DNA of 64,000 nt. Source: Burkholderia cepacia (GTDB taxonomy: Bacteria > Pseudomonadota > Gammaproteobacteria > Burkholderiales > Burkholderiaceae). The stretch spans positions 1 through 64,000 of the forward strand of contig NZ_LDWR01000005.1 of NCBI RefSeq assembly GCF_001039005.1, written 5' to 3'. Positions within the stretch are counted from its first letter, which is position 1; the number at the start of each line of letters is the position of its first letter. The position numbers and the translations under genes are program-made. The notes beneath the pieces were generated by a model that was not told the DNA's origin, did no database searches, and worked only from the letters and a program-made list of their open reading frames with translations. Positions 17,318-25,948 of the stretch are shown here, piece by piece.

Positions 17318-17677
17318 TCATGGACGCGCGACGTGCCACATGCCGCCGATCCCGTCGCCGCCGGTGTCGCCGGCCTTGTGATCCATCTTCCAGCGATACA
17401 GCGGGCGCCCGCGATACGCCCATTGCTTCTTGCCATCGTCGCGCGCGACGAGACTCAGCGCGCCCGATGCCTTGTCGTACGGGTCCGCGAGCGCGGGCGG
17501 CCAGTTGGCCGCGCACGCGCTGTCGCACGCGCTCTTGCCGGGCGCGTCGCGATCGAACACGTACAACGTCATGTGCGCTTCGTCGACCAGTTTCCCGTCG
17601 CCGACCTGTGGCGGTTCCGCGGCCGCCGGCCGCACGATCGCCGCGGTCAGCGCGGCGGCGAGGAGCATCCGTTTCAT
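17318..17677 (-). CDS. COG4315-type secreted repeat protein
   Basis: 119 residues from the ATG at 17677, with AAGGAG seven bases upstream. Signal peptide of 20 residues (AAIVRPAAA before EPPQVG). The mature protein has the typical pair of repeats MTLYVFDRDAPGKSACDSAC, with AANWPPALA after it, and WAYRGRPLYRWKMD of the secreted-repeat family (Pfam lipoprotein_15 type). Function of the family is unknown; it is often encoded with ECF sigma factors, as here. First gene of the five-gene operon. Confidence 0.82.
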   Translation of the reverse strand: MKRMLLAAALTAAIVRPAAAEPPQVGDGKLVDEAHMTLYVFDRDAPGKSACDSACAANWPPALADPYDKASGALSLVARDDGKKQWAYRGRPLYRWKMDHKAGDTGGDGIGGMWHVARP

Positions 17678-17869
17678 TGCCGTTCTCCTTGACGTGGCAT
17701 TGCGGCACGGCGGCACCGGACGAGACGATCGGCTTCCGCGATCATTATCCCGCCGGGCGGCCGTGCCGGGATTCGGTATGTAAACGGACGGAGGCGGCCG
17801 GTTATTCCATGCCATCGGCTCGGATCGCGCAGCGGCCATTCGTGCGACGAAAGAAAGCGGGCCATCAAA

Positions 17870-17906
17870 AGACAACGCGGCATGACATTCCTGTCATGCC
17901 GCGTTG
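17870..17906 (-). terminator. Strong terminator hairpin of the repeat-protein gene
   Basis: Perfect 15-bp stem starting CAACGCGGCATGACA with a TTCC loop (17873-17906), followed on the minus strand by TCTTTTG. Lies about 55 bases past the stop of the collagen-like repeat gene. Confidence 0.75.
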
Positions 17907-17959
17907 CGCGACCCGTGTTACCCGGCGGCCGAGACGGCGCCGCCGGGCAATCGGGCGCG

Positions 17960-20125
17960 TTACTTCGGCAATGCGCCCGTCAGCGACTGAAGCAGCGACG
18001 TCACCGGTGCGAGCGGGTTGCTCGGCGAGCTGCTGCCCGAATGCGGCGTGACCGACAGGCCCGGCGCGGAGCCGAGCGCCGTGCCCACCGTCGTGCCGAC
18101 CGCGTTGACGACCGTCGCCGTCGCGTTCGCGCCCGTCGTCAGCAGCGAGCCGACCGCGCCCGCCGTACCGCCGGCCGCGTTCGCGCCCGAACCGAGCAGG
18201 CTGCCGCCGGCCGCCGCCGTCGAACCGGCCGCGCCCGTCAACGCGCCGGCCGCCTGCCCGAGGGCCGCCGGACCGTTCGCGAGTGCGCCCGTCACCGAAC
18301 CGAGCGCGCCGGTCAGCGCACCGGCCGGATTGCCGCCGCCCGTCAGGCCGTTCACGAGGTTCGTGATCGGTGCGATCGGGTTGTTGCCCGCCGCGCCCGA
18401 CAGCGTACCGACGACCTGGTTCACGACACCTTGTACCGGCGCCAGCGGGTTCGACCCGCCGAGGTTGCCGAGCGCGCCCGTCACCGAGTTCAGCGCGCCC
18501 GTCAGTGCACCGGCCGGATTGCCGCTGCCGAGCGTGCCCACGACCTGGTTCACGACGCCTTGCACCGGTGCCAGCGGGTTCGTGCCGCCCAGGCCGCCGA
18601 GCGCGCCCACCACGGAACCGACCGCGTTGCCCAGTGCGTTCGTGGCCGTGCCGACCGCATTGCTGCTGCCGAGCGTGCCGACGATCTGGTTCACGACGCC
18701 CTGCACCGGCGCCAGCGGATTCGACCCGCCGAGGTTGCCGAGTGCGCCTGTCGGCAGCGCGTTCTGCAGGCCGTTGACGAGGTTCGTGATCGGCGTGATC
18801 GGGCTGCCGCCGCCGGCGCCGGACAGCGTGCCGACGACCTGGTTCACGACGCCTTGCACCGGCGCCAGCGGGTTCGCGCCGCTGAGCGCGCCCGTCACCG
18901 AGTTCAGCGCGTTCGTCAGCGCACCGGCCGGATTGCCGTCGCCGAGCGTGCCCGCGAGCTGCGTGACGACGCCTTGCACCGGCGCGAGCGGGCTTCCTGC
19001 GCCGCCGACGTTGCCGAGCGTGCCCGTGATCGTGTTGACCGCGCTGCTCAGCGCGCCGGCCGGGTTGCCACTGCCGAGCGTGCCCGTGACCTGGTCGACG
19101 ACGCTCTGGATCGGCGCGATCGGGTTCGAGCCGCCGCCGATACCGCCCAGTGCGCCCGTTACCGTGCCGAGTGCGCCGGTCAGCGCGCCGGCGGGGTTGC
19201 CGCTGCCGAGGGCGCCCGTGACTTGATTCACCACGCCTTGAACCGGCGCCAGCGGGTTCGAACCGCCACCGATACCGCCCAGTGCGCCCGTTACCGTGCC
19301 CAGTGCGCCGGTCAGTGCGCCTGCGGGGTTGCCGCTGCCGAGGGCGCCCGTGACCTGATTCACCACACCTTGCACCGGCGCGAGCGGGTTCGAGCCGCCG
19401 CCGATACCGCCCAGTGCGCCCGTTACCGTGCCGAGTGCGCCGGTCAGCGCGCCTGCGGGGTTGCCGCTGCCGAGGGCGCCCGTCACCTGATTCACCACAC
19501 CTTGAACCGGCGCCAGCGGGTTCGAACCGCCACCGATACCGCCCAGCGCGCCAGTCACCGTGCCGAGTGCGCCAGTCAACGCACCGGCCGGGTTGCCGCC
19601 ACCGAGCGCGCCCGTCACCTGATTCACCACACCTTGAACCGGCGCCAGCGGGTTCGCGCCGCCACCGACATTGCCCAGTGCGCCCGTTGCGGTACCGAGT
19701 GCGTTGCTCAGCGCGCCGGTCGCCGTGTTCAATGCACCAGTCAACGCGCCTGCCGGGTTACCGCTACCGAGCGCACCCGTCACCTGGTTCAGCACACCCT
19801 GTACCGGCGCGAGCGGTGTCACCGTGCCGCCGCCACCGCCGAGTGCACCCGTCACCGCCCCCACGGCGCCGGACAGCACCTGGCCGGGATCGCCGAGCGA
19901 CGTCTGGATCGCGCCTGCCCCGCCCGCCGCCACGGTAACCGAGCCCAGCGGCGACGTGCCCGTCGCGACCAGCCCGACCGACACGCTGTTCGTCGGCGAA
20001 TTGACGATCACTTGCGGGATCGGCAGCGAATCGAGGGCCCCCGCCATCGCGGAACCCGAAGCCAGTACCCCGAACACCGTCGCGACCGACAGCGCCACAC
20101 CCGTCAATTTAAGATTTTGTCCCAT
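17960..20125 (-). CDS. Collagen-like/low-complexity repeat protein, exported
   Basis: 721 residues. Signal peptide of about 28 residues (MGQNLKLTGVALSVATVFGV then LASGSAMA). Almost the whole mature protein is built of about 13 copies of a unit starting PLAPVQGVVNQVTGALGSGN and continuing PAGALTGALGTVTGALGGIG; four central copies are 44 residues each and nearly identical. Composition is Gly, Ala, Val, Thr, Asn, with no Cys. Burkholderia proteins of this kind are usually named collagen-like triple helix repeat proteins, although the unit is not a strict Gly-X-Y repeat. Probably a surface or matrix protein. It stands alone with its own strong terminator. No C-terminal anchor visible. Confidence 0.8.
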   Translation of the reverse strand: MGQNLKLTGVALSVATVFGVLASGSAMAGALDSLPIPQVIVNSPTNSVSVGLVATGTSPLGSVTVAAGGAGAIQTSLGDPGQVLSGAVGAVTGALGGGGGTVTPLAPVQGVLNQVTGALGSGNPAGALTGALNTATGALSNALGTATGALGNVGGGANPLAPVQGVVNQVTGALGGGNPAGALTGALGTVTGALGGIGGGSNPLAPVQGVVNQVTGALGSGNPAGALTGALGTVTGALGGIGGGSNPLAPVQGVVNQVTGALGSGNPAGALTGALGTVTGALGGIGGGSNPLAPVQGVVNQVTGALGSGNPAGALTGALGTVTGALGGIGGGSNPIAPIQSVVDQVTGTLGSGNPAGALSSAVNTITGTLGNVGGAGSPLAPVQGVVTQLAGTLGDGNPAGALTNALNSVTGALSGANPLAPVQGVVNQVVGTLSGAGGGSPITPITNLVNGLQNALPTGALGNLGGSNPLAPVQGVVNQIVGTLGSSNAVGTATNALGNAVGSVVGALGGLGGTNPLAPVQGVVNQVVGTLGSGNPAGALTGALNSVTGALGNLGGSNPLAPVQGVVNQVVGTLSGAAGNNPIAPITNLVNGLTGGGNPAGALTGALGSVTGALANGPAALGQAAGALTGAAGSTAAAGGSLLGSGANAAGGTAGAVGSLLTTGANATATVVNAVGTTVGTALGSAPGLSVTPHSGSSSPSNPLAPVTSLLQSLTGALPK
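19124..19651 (-). repeat. Four tandem 132-bp coding repeats
   Basis: Four in-frame units of exactly 132 bases (44 codons), beginning on the minus strand at 19651, 19519, 19387 and 19255. They are nearly identical by eye, differing mostly at silent positions, and lie within a longer array of more diverged copies. Copy number may vary between strains by slippage or recombination. Confidence 0.85.
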
Positions 20126-20661
20126 CCTTATTCACCCCATCTCGGTTGGCACTACGTTGATAAAGCATGGGGACGGATTGCACGAAGCGTGCCAATTCAA
20201 AAAATCGGATCCATTCGTCTGTCTATTTCCGCTCAATAACGCTTTTTTATTGATTTCAGGCGAAATCAGCGAGTGGAAGACGGTTGCGGAGTCCGAATCG
20301 TCTGACGAAAAAGGCTGATGGAACACGGGTGTAACGTAACGTTTGCGAGCCCCGTGGTAACGTGTTCCGGTACATTCCGCGTAACGCCGGAACGTCCGGT
20401 CGCGACGGTGCGGCACCTCGTCAGGGCCGGCTACGCATTGCGCATTTCAGCGATATGAAAATGCATTGAGAAATCGCGAATTTGCTTATTTTCTTTATCT
20501 CGCGATTTCTTTCTTGCCGATTACACAGATCATTTCCGATCGCGTGGCATTCGGCAATACGGACAGCCGAACGAAAAACTGTGACAGCCGCATCGCAAGT
20601 GGAACGCGCGATGCGGCGAGCGCGGCGGCGGCAACCGGGGCCGCATCGCCGCGCGGCAGAT
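20126..20661. other. Intergenic region, repeat-protein promoter side
   Basis: No gene seen. It holds the promoter region of the repeat protein, with several GTAAC motifs around 20331-20387, and a terminator hairpin for the oxidase gene at 20587-20617. A short frame on the minus strand at 20132-20416 shows no family resemblance. Confidence 0.5.
20574..20617 (-). terminator. Terminator-like hairpin downstream of the D-amino-acid dehydrogenase gene
   Basis: Perfect 10-bp stem GCCGCATCGC/GCGATGCGGC (20587-20617) with an 11-base loop, followed on the minus strand after eight bases by a run of five T. Located about 45 bases after the gene's stop. Confidence 0.5.
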
Positions 20662-21906
20662 TCAGCCGAAGCGCGCGGGCCGGTACGGATGGGGATCGAT
20701 ATAGGTCGGCGCGCCCGTCATCATTTCGGCAAGCAGGCGCCCGGTCGCGGGGCCGAGCGTCAGCCCGTGATGGCAATGGCCGAACGCGAACCACAGATGC
20801 CGATGGCGCGGCGCGGGCCCGATCACCGGACGCATGTCGGGCGTGCACGGCCGCATCCCGAGCCACGGCTCGGGATCGAGCCGCTCGCCGATGCCGAACG
20901 CGTCGCGCGCCAGCGGTTCGGCGCGCGCGAGTTGCACGCCGGTCGGCGGCGCACCGCGCAGCGCGATCTCGACGCCGGTCGTGAGCCGCAGGCGGCCGCC
21001 CTCCATCGGCGCGACGACGAAACCTTCCTCGGTGTCGCAGACGGGCACGTTCAGCGGCGTGCGCGTCGGCCGGTAATGCATGTGATAGCCGCGCTTCGCG
21101 CGCAGCGGAATCCGGTAGCCGAGCGGCGCGAACACATGATCGGACCAGGGCCCGAGCGCGACCACGGCCGAGCGTGCCGAAATCGGCCCGTGCTCGGTAT
21201 CGACCCGCCAGCCGTCATCCACCTGCACCAGCGTCGTCGCGTCGCCCCGCACGAACGTGCCGCCGTCGCGCTCGAACAGCCGCGCATAGGCCTTCGTCAG
21301 CCCGCCCGGGCTCGACACGGTCTTCGGGTCCTGCCAGTGGAATGCGCCGCAGAACGCGTCGCTGACGCCGGGCTCGCGCTCGCGCAGCGCACGCGCGTCG
21401 AGCACGGTCATCCGCAGCCCGTGCGCGGCGGCCACACGCTGCTGCGCGCGCGTTTCCGCATCGAACAGCGCGGGCGACCGGAATGCCTCGATCCATCCGC
21501 CGTCATGCACGAGCGGCTGCGCGTCGGTGCGCGCGAGCAGCGCGTCGTGCTCGACGACGCTCGCCGCGACGAGCGGCAGCAGGTCGCGTGCGGCGGCCGC
21601 GAGCCGCTGCGGTGACGATTCGCGCCAGAAGCGCGCGAGCCATCCCGCATAGGCAGGCAGCGCGCGGTAGTCCCAATAGAGATCGACCGAGCGGTTGCGC
21701 GCATAGCGCAGCAACGTACCGAGCCGGCGCGGAAACGCATACGGCACGACCGACGAGCGCTCGATCAGCCCGGCGTTGCCGTGGCTCGTTTCCTCGCCGG
21801 GCGCGCGCCGGTCGACGAGCGCGACGCGCAGCCCGCGATCCTGCAGATGCAGCGCCGACGATACGCCGACGATGCCGGCCCCCAGAACGATGACGTCGAA
21901 ATCCAT
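20662..21906 (-). CDS. FAD-dependent D-amino-acid dehydrogenase (DauA/DadA-like)
   Basis: 414 residues from the ATG at 21906. The N-terminal FAD-binding motif is VIVLGAGIVGVSSALHL, and the C-terminus has the GHCHHGLTLGPATGRLLAEM segment typical of DadA/glycine oxidase-type flavoproteins. It would oxidise a D-amino acid to the 2-oxo acid. The neighbourhood (an OCD/mu-crystallin enzyme, a YheO-type regulator and a cationic-type binding protein) matches the D-arginine dehydrogenase DauA system of Pseudomonas, so D-arginine or D-lysine is a likely substrate. Follows the binding-protein gene by 67 bases on the same strand. Confidence 0.8.
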   Translation of the reverse strand: MDFDVIVLGAGIVGVSSALHLQDRGLRVALVDRRAPGEETSHGNAGLIERSSVVPYAFPRRLGTLLRYARNRSVDLYWDYRALPAYAGWLARFWRESSPQRLAAAARDLLPLVAASVVEHDALLARTDAQPLVHDGGWIEAFRSPALFDAETRAQQRVAAAHGLRMTVLDARALREREPGVSDAFCGAFHWQDPKTVSSPGGLTKAYARLFERDGGTFVRGDATTLVQVDDGWRVDTEHGPISARSAVVALGPWSDHVFAPLGYRIPLRAKRGYHMHYRPTRTPLNVPVCDTEEGFVVAPMEGGRLRLTTGVEIALRGAPPTGVQLARAEPLARDAFGIGERLDPEPWLGMRPCTPDMRPVIGPAPRHRHLWFAFGHCHHGLTLGPATGRLLAEMMTGAPTYIDPHPYRPARFG

Positions 21907-21973
21907 GGTTCCCCGTACTGCGTCGAGATTGGATGCGACACGCGCCGGCACCGCGGCCGGCGCGCGGCGGTGC

Positions 21974-22753
21974 TTACTTCGCGACGATGTCGCGCTTGAA
22001 GTACTTCTGCGACAGCGCGCCAAGCGTGCCGTCCTTCTTCAGCGCATCGAGCGCGCCGACGATCTTCGCCTGCAGCGCCTTGTCGCCCTTGCGCATCCCG
22101 AAGCCCGTGCCTTCGCCGAGCGTCGCCGGATCCTTCAGCGGCTCGCCGACGATCTGGTAGTCGCGGCCGGCCGGCTTGTCGAGGAAACCGTCCTGCGCGG
22201 TCTGCGCTTCCTGCACGGCCGCGTCGAGACGCCCCGCGACGAGATCGGCGTAGATCTGGTCCTGGTCCTGATACGACACGACGGACACGCCCGCACTGGC
22301 CCAGTGCGCCTTCAGGAAATCCTCCTGCGACGAGCCCTGCAGCACGCCGACGTGCTTGCCGCGCAGGCTCGCGACGTCGGGCCGCAGCGGCGAGCCGCGT
22401 TTGGCGACCATCACGATCGGCACCACGTAGATGGCCGGCGTGAAGTCGATGCTTTGCTTGCGCTTCGCGGTGATGTTCATCGCCGAGTTGATCGCATCGA
22501 ACTTGCGCGCCTGCAGCGCCGGAATCAGGCCATCGAACGAATTCTCGACCCACACGCATTTCATGTTCAGCTTCGCGCACACCGCGTTACCGATGTCGAC
22601 GTCGAAACCCTGCAGCTGGCCGGCCGGCGTCTTGCTCTCGAACGGCGGATAGGCGGCTTCGATCCCGAAGCGCAACGTGGTCTGTTCCGCATGGGCCGCG
22701 ACGGCCGAGCATGCAAGCGCCGCGGCGGCGCAGAGGGAAAGCTTCCAGTTCAT
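21974..22753 (-). CDS. Amino-acid ABC transporter substrate-binding protein (Lys/Arg/Orn type)
   Basis: 259 residues from the ATG at 22753; signal peptide of 22 residues ending AAHA. The mature start TTLRFGIEAAYPPFESKTPA followed by GQLQGFDVDIGNAVC and the segment KFDAINSAMNITAKRKQSID are characteristic of the ArgT/HisJ/AotJ family for basic amino acids. No permease or ATPase gene is nearby, so it must use a transporter encoded elsewhere. Transcribed with the D-amino-acid dehydrogenase, divergent from the cyclodeaminase-like gene. Confidence 0.87.
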   Translation of the reverse strand: MNWKLSLCAAAALACSAVAAHAEQTTLRFGIEAAYPPFESKTPAGQLQGFDVDIGNAVCAKLNMKCVWVENSFDGLIPALQARKFDAINSAMNITAKRKQSIDFTPAIYVVPIVMVAKRGSPLRPDVASLRGKHVGVLQGSSQEDFLKAHWASAGVSVVSYQDQDQIYADLVAGRLDAAVQEAQTAQDGFLDKPAGRDYQIVGEPLKDPATLGEGTGFGMRKGDKALQAKIVGALDALKKDGTLGALSQKYFKRDIVAK

Positions 22754-23134
22754 GACGGTCCTTCTGTTCTGGATTGAGGCGATGAAGATCGGTCGCACGA
22801 CGCCCTCGACCGGGCGCCGGATCGGCACTCGAGGCAGGCGGCCGCCGCACGGCGACGCGTCGTGTCCTGCACGCGAAATATAGACTCAAAGTCTATATTA
22901 GACTATAGGGGATACGAGGATCGCGCGCCGTCGCGTCGCGTCGGAATTTTGTCGACCATCCAAAAACACCGTTGATTTTTCAGTGTTTTCCAGAAATCCC
23001 TCGGCAGCACACAGTCTCGAAAAGAAAAATTCTCCCGATTTCATTTGTCTATATTAGACTTTTCGTCCATCACGAACACCGCCGGACGCCGTCTTTCGAG
23101 ACTGTGCCGTCCAGCCCCGACCGGAGATGTCCCC
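22754..23134. promoter_or_regulatory. Divergent promoter region with matching palindromes
   Basis: This AT-richer stretch separates the two divergent gene pairs. It holds TATAGACT-CAA-AGTCTATA at 22879-22897 overlapping AGTCTA-TAT-TAGACT at 22890-22904, and a second copy GTCTA-TAT-TAGAC at 23047-23059. The copies share the core GTCTATATTAGACT and lie 157 bases apart, one near each start. They are likely operators of one regulator, most simply the YheO-type protein encoded at 24241-24888. Confidence 0.65.
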
Positions 23135-24097
23135 ATGACGCAAACCGTCCCGACCCTGCCGCTGACCGTCGACGAAGCCGCGGTGCGCGCGGCCCTGCCG
23201 TCGCTCGACGTGCTCGGCACGCTGCGCCGCATGTTCGCGTCGCTCGCCACGGCGCGCGCGGTTCAGCCGCCGCAGACCCTCACGCTGTTTCCCGAAAATG
23301 CCGGCGACTTCATCACGTATCTCGGCGCGCTCGCCGACGAACAGGTGTTCGGCGCGAAGCTGTCGCCATACGTCGTGACCGACGGGAAACCGATCGTCAC
23401 CGCGTGGACCGCGCTGATGTCGATGCGCACGGGCCAGCCGCTGATGTGGTGCGACGCGGGGCTGCTGACCGTCGAGCGCACGGCCGGCACGACGGCGCTC
23501 GCGGTCGACTGTCTCGCGCCGCGCGATGCGCGCCATCTCGCGATCGTCGGCGCGGGCGCGGCCGGCCTCGCGCACCTGCGGCACACGGCGGCGCTGCGCG
23601 ACTGGGAGACGATCCGCGTGTATTCGCCCGCGCTCGCCGGCGACGCGGCGCTGCAGGCAACGCTCGCACAGCTCGACTCGCGTGTGCGGCCGGCTGCGAG
23701 CGTCGAGGCCTGCGTGCGCGACGCGGACGTCGTGATGCTGTGCACGTCGTCGGGCACGCCCGTGCTCGGCGACGGGATGCTCACGCGCCCCGCGCTCGTC
23801 ACGTCGATCAGCACGAACGTTGCGCGCGCGCACGAAATTCCGCCCGCGTGGCTGCCCGACATGGACGTGTACTGCGACTACCGGCACACGACGCCCGCGA
23901 GCGCCGGCGAGATGCAGATCGCGGCGGCCGACCACGGCTGGGACACCGCGCGGATCGTCGGCGACCTGCCCGCGCTCGTCGCCGGCACCTGCGCGGCGCC
24001 GTCGCGCACGCGTCACGCATTCTTCCGCTCGATCGGCCTCGGGCTCGAGGACATCGCCATCGCGCACGCGCTGTACACGCACCTGACACGCGCATGA
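23135..24097 (+). CDS. Ornithine cyclodeaminase/mu-crystallin family dehydrogenase (DauB-like)
   Basis: 320 residues from the ATG at 23135, with CCGGAG upstream. The Rossmann motif is LAIVGAGAAGLAHLRH at about residues 132-147, and VDCLAPRDARHLAIVG is typical of the family. Members include ornithine cyclodeaminase, ketimine reductases and DauB, the NAD(P)H-dependent arginine dehydrogenase that re-aminates 2-ketoarginine to L-arginine. Given the DauA- and DauR-like neighbours, DauB-like activity is the best guess. It is the first gene of the forward pair. Confidence 0.78.
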   Translation: MTQTVPTLPLTVDEAAVRAALPSLDVLGTLRRMFASLATARAVQPPQTLTLFPENAGDFITYLGALADEQVFGAKLSPYVVTDGKPIVTAWTALMSMRTGQPLMWCDAGLLTVERTAGTTALAVDCLAPRDARHLAIVGAGAAGLAHLRHTAALRDWETIRVYSPALAGDAALQATLAQLDSRVRPAASVEACVRDADVVMLCTSSGTPVLGDGMLTRPALVTSISTNVARAHEIPPAWLPDMDVYCDYRHTTPASAGEMQIAAADHGWDTARIVGDLPALVAGTCAAPSRTRHAFFRSIGLGLEDIAIAHALYTHLTRA

Positions 24098-24240
24098 GCG
24101 GCACGCGAGCGCGGGGCCGATACAATGGCGCAACCGCCGCGGCGGCCGCGCGCGGGCGCACGGGCATGCCGGCCACCGGCTCGGCGGCACGCCGGCCCGA
24201 TGCGCCGCCCGGCTCCCGTCCACCCGAGATGGCGACACCG

Positions 24241-24888
24241 ATGCGCAAGAAGAAATCCCCCGTCAAAGACCTGCTGCTCACCCGCTATGCGCCGATCGCC
24301 GACGGTATCGCCGCGCTGTTCTTCCCGTACGCGGAAGTCGTGATCCACGACCTGCACGACCAGACCGTGCTGTATCTCGCGAACAACCTGTCGAAGCGCG
24401 AGATTGGCGACGATTCCGCGCTCGAGGAAATCGATCATTCCGCGCGCGAGCGTGTGATCGGCCCGTACGAGAAGCTGAACTGGGACGGTCGGCGGATGCG
24501 CTGCGTCAGCAACGTGCTGTTCGACGACGAAGGCCGCCCGGCCGGGATGATGTGCATCAACTTCAACATCGCGGTGTTCGACGAGGTGCGCGCGACGCTC
24601 GACCTGTTCATCAAGGGCGCGGGCATCGTCGCGCAGCCCGACGAGCTGTTCCGCGACGACTGGCAGGAGCGCATCAACACGTTCCTGCACGGCTGGCTGC
24701 ACGAGCGACAGGTCGGGCTGAACGGGCTCACGCGCGAACACCGGCGCGAGCTCGTCGAGGCGCTTTACGCGGAAGGTGCGTTCCGCGGCAAGAGCGCGGC
24801 GAACTACGTCGCGAACGTGCTCGGGATGGGCCGCGCGACGGTCTACAAGCACCTCAAGCACCTGAAGGAAACGCAAGGCGACGCGTAA
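24241..24888 (+). CDS. YheO/DauR-type transcriptional regulator
   Basis: 215 residues from the ATG at 24241; an ATG at 24229 would add four residues, and neither has a clear ribosome binding site. The N-terminal YheO-like PAS domain spans about residues 8-125 (YAPIADGIAALFFPYAEVVI, then GMMCINFNIAVFDEV); the C-terminal HTH is SAANYVANVLGMGRATVYKH near residues 187-206. DauR of Pseudomonas is a member and represses dauBAR until D-arginine derivatives appear. It is cotranscribed with the DauB-like gene and may bind the palindromes at 22879-22904 and 23047-23059. Confidence 0.82.
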   Translation: MRKKKSPVKDLLLTRYAPIADGIAALFFPYAEVVIHDLHDQTVLYLANNLSKREIGDDSALEEIDHSARERVIGPYEKLNWDGRRMRCVSNVLFDDEGRPAGMMCINFNIAVFDEVRATLDLFIKGAGIVAQPDELFRDDWQERINTFLHGWLHERQVGLNGLTREHRRELVEALYAEGAFRGKSAANYVANVLGMGRATVYKHLKHLKETQGDA

Positions 24889-25098
24889 GCCGCGTGCCCG
24901 GCCGGCCGCTTCGCCTCATCTCTTCGCAGCGCGCGGCAACGGCCGGCATCGCCCATCGCTACCGGGACGCGGCTTCCGTGTCTATGCTTCGTGATACGTC
25001 CGGCACCGGCCCGTTCCACGCGGGCCTGGCGACGACGAAGCGTCGAAGCATAAAGTGATATAGTCTCGGTTACATTTTTTTGCCGCCCGGAACCGCCC

Positions 25099-25830
25099 AT
25101 GACGACCGCTCCCGCCCCGACTACCCGTCCGACCCTGACCGTCGAAATCTGGTCCGACCTGATCTGCCCGTGGTGCTGGATCGGCAAGCGCCGCTTCGAC
25201 GAGGCGCTTGCCGCGTTCGCGCACGCCGAGCGCGTCGACGTCGCGCTGCGCGCGTACCGGCTGATGCCCGGCCAGCCCGTCGAGCCGGTCGAGGCGATGC
25301 TCGCGGGCAAGTACCGGATGTCGCCCCCGCAGGTCGACCAGATGCTGCGCCAGGTGACCGACGCGGCCGCGAGCGTCGGGCTGCGCTACGACCTGCCCGG
25401 CACGCTCGTCGGCGACACGCTCGACGGCCACCGGCTCGTGAAGCTCGCGGAAGCGACCGGCCGCGCGCATGCGCTGACCGAGCGGCTGTACCGCGCGTAT
25501 TTCTGCGAGCACGGCTCGCTGTTCGATCATGCGGCGCTGACCGAATTCGCGGTCGAAGCCGGGCTCGAGCGCTCGGCCGTCGAAGCCGTGCTGCGCAGCG
25601 ACGCGTACCGTGACGAAGTCGAAGCCGACATCGCACGCGCCGAGCAGATCGGCGGGCGCGGCGTGCCGCTGTTCGTGTTCGGCGGCCGCTACGCGGTGTC
25701 GGGCGCGCAACCGGCCGACGCATTCGCGCAGGCGCTCGACCAGGCATGGCGCGACGGCATCGTCGAACTCGACGGCAGCGACGCAGCCGCGTGCGGCCCC
25801 GACGGCTGCGAACTGCCGGCGCGCTCGTAA
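25099..25830 (+). CDS. FrnE-type DsbA-family oxidoreductase
   Basis: 243 residues with no signal peptide, so cytoplasmic. The thioredoxin-fold active site is CPWC at residues 23-26 (WSDLICPWCWIGKRRF), followed by the long helical insertion and the cis-Pro segment GGRGVPLFVFGGRYAVSGAQ. The FrnE group are thiol oxidoreductases, some linked to oxidative stress. The C-terminus has an extra Cys pair (AACGPDGCEL), which could bind a metal or serve as a second redox pair. Stands alone between unrelated genes. Confidence 0.88.
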   Translation: MTTAPAPTTRPTLTVEIWSDLICPWCWIGKRRFDEALAAFAHAERVDVALRAYRLMPGQPVEPVEAMLAGKYRMSPPQVDQMLRQVTDAAASVGLRYDLPGTLVGDTLDGHRLVKLAEATGRAHALTERLYRAYFCEHGSLFDHAALTEFAVEAGLERSAVEAVLRSDAYRDEVEADIARAEQIGGRGVPLFVFGGRYAVSGAQPADAFAQALDQAWRDGIVELDGSDAAACGPDGCELPARS

Positions 25831-25948
25831 CATCCGTCATGTCCGGACCCGCGACTACGCGACGCTCCTGCCACAAACCGGCAGGAAGCCCGCGCCGTCG
25901 GCATCTACAATGCAGCCTTTCAGATAACTATCAGAAGGCGGCAAGCCC

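Noticed and set aside
19124-19651. Regular direct repeats that could suggest a CRISPR array
   Set aside because: Units are 132 bp, contiguous without spacers, in frame and coding; there are no cas genes.
17882-20239. Long plus-strand frame with internal repeats
   Set aside because: Antisense shadow of the collagen-like repeat gene; its repeats only mirror the 132-bp units.
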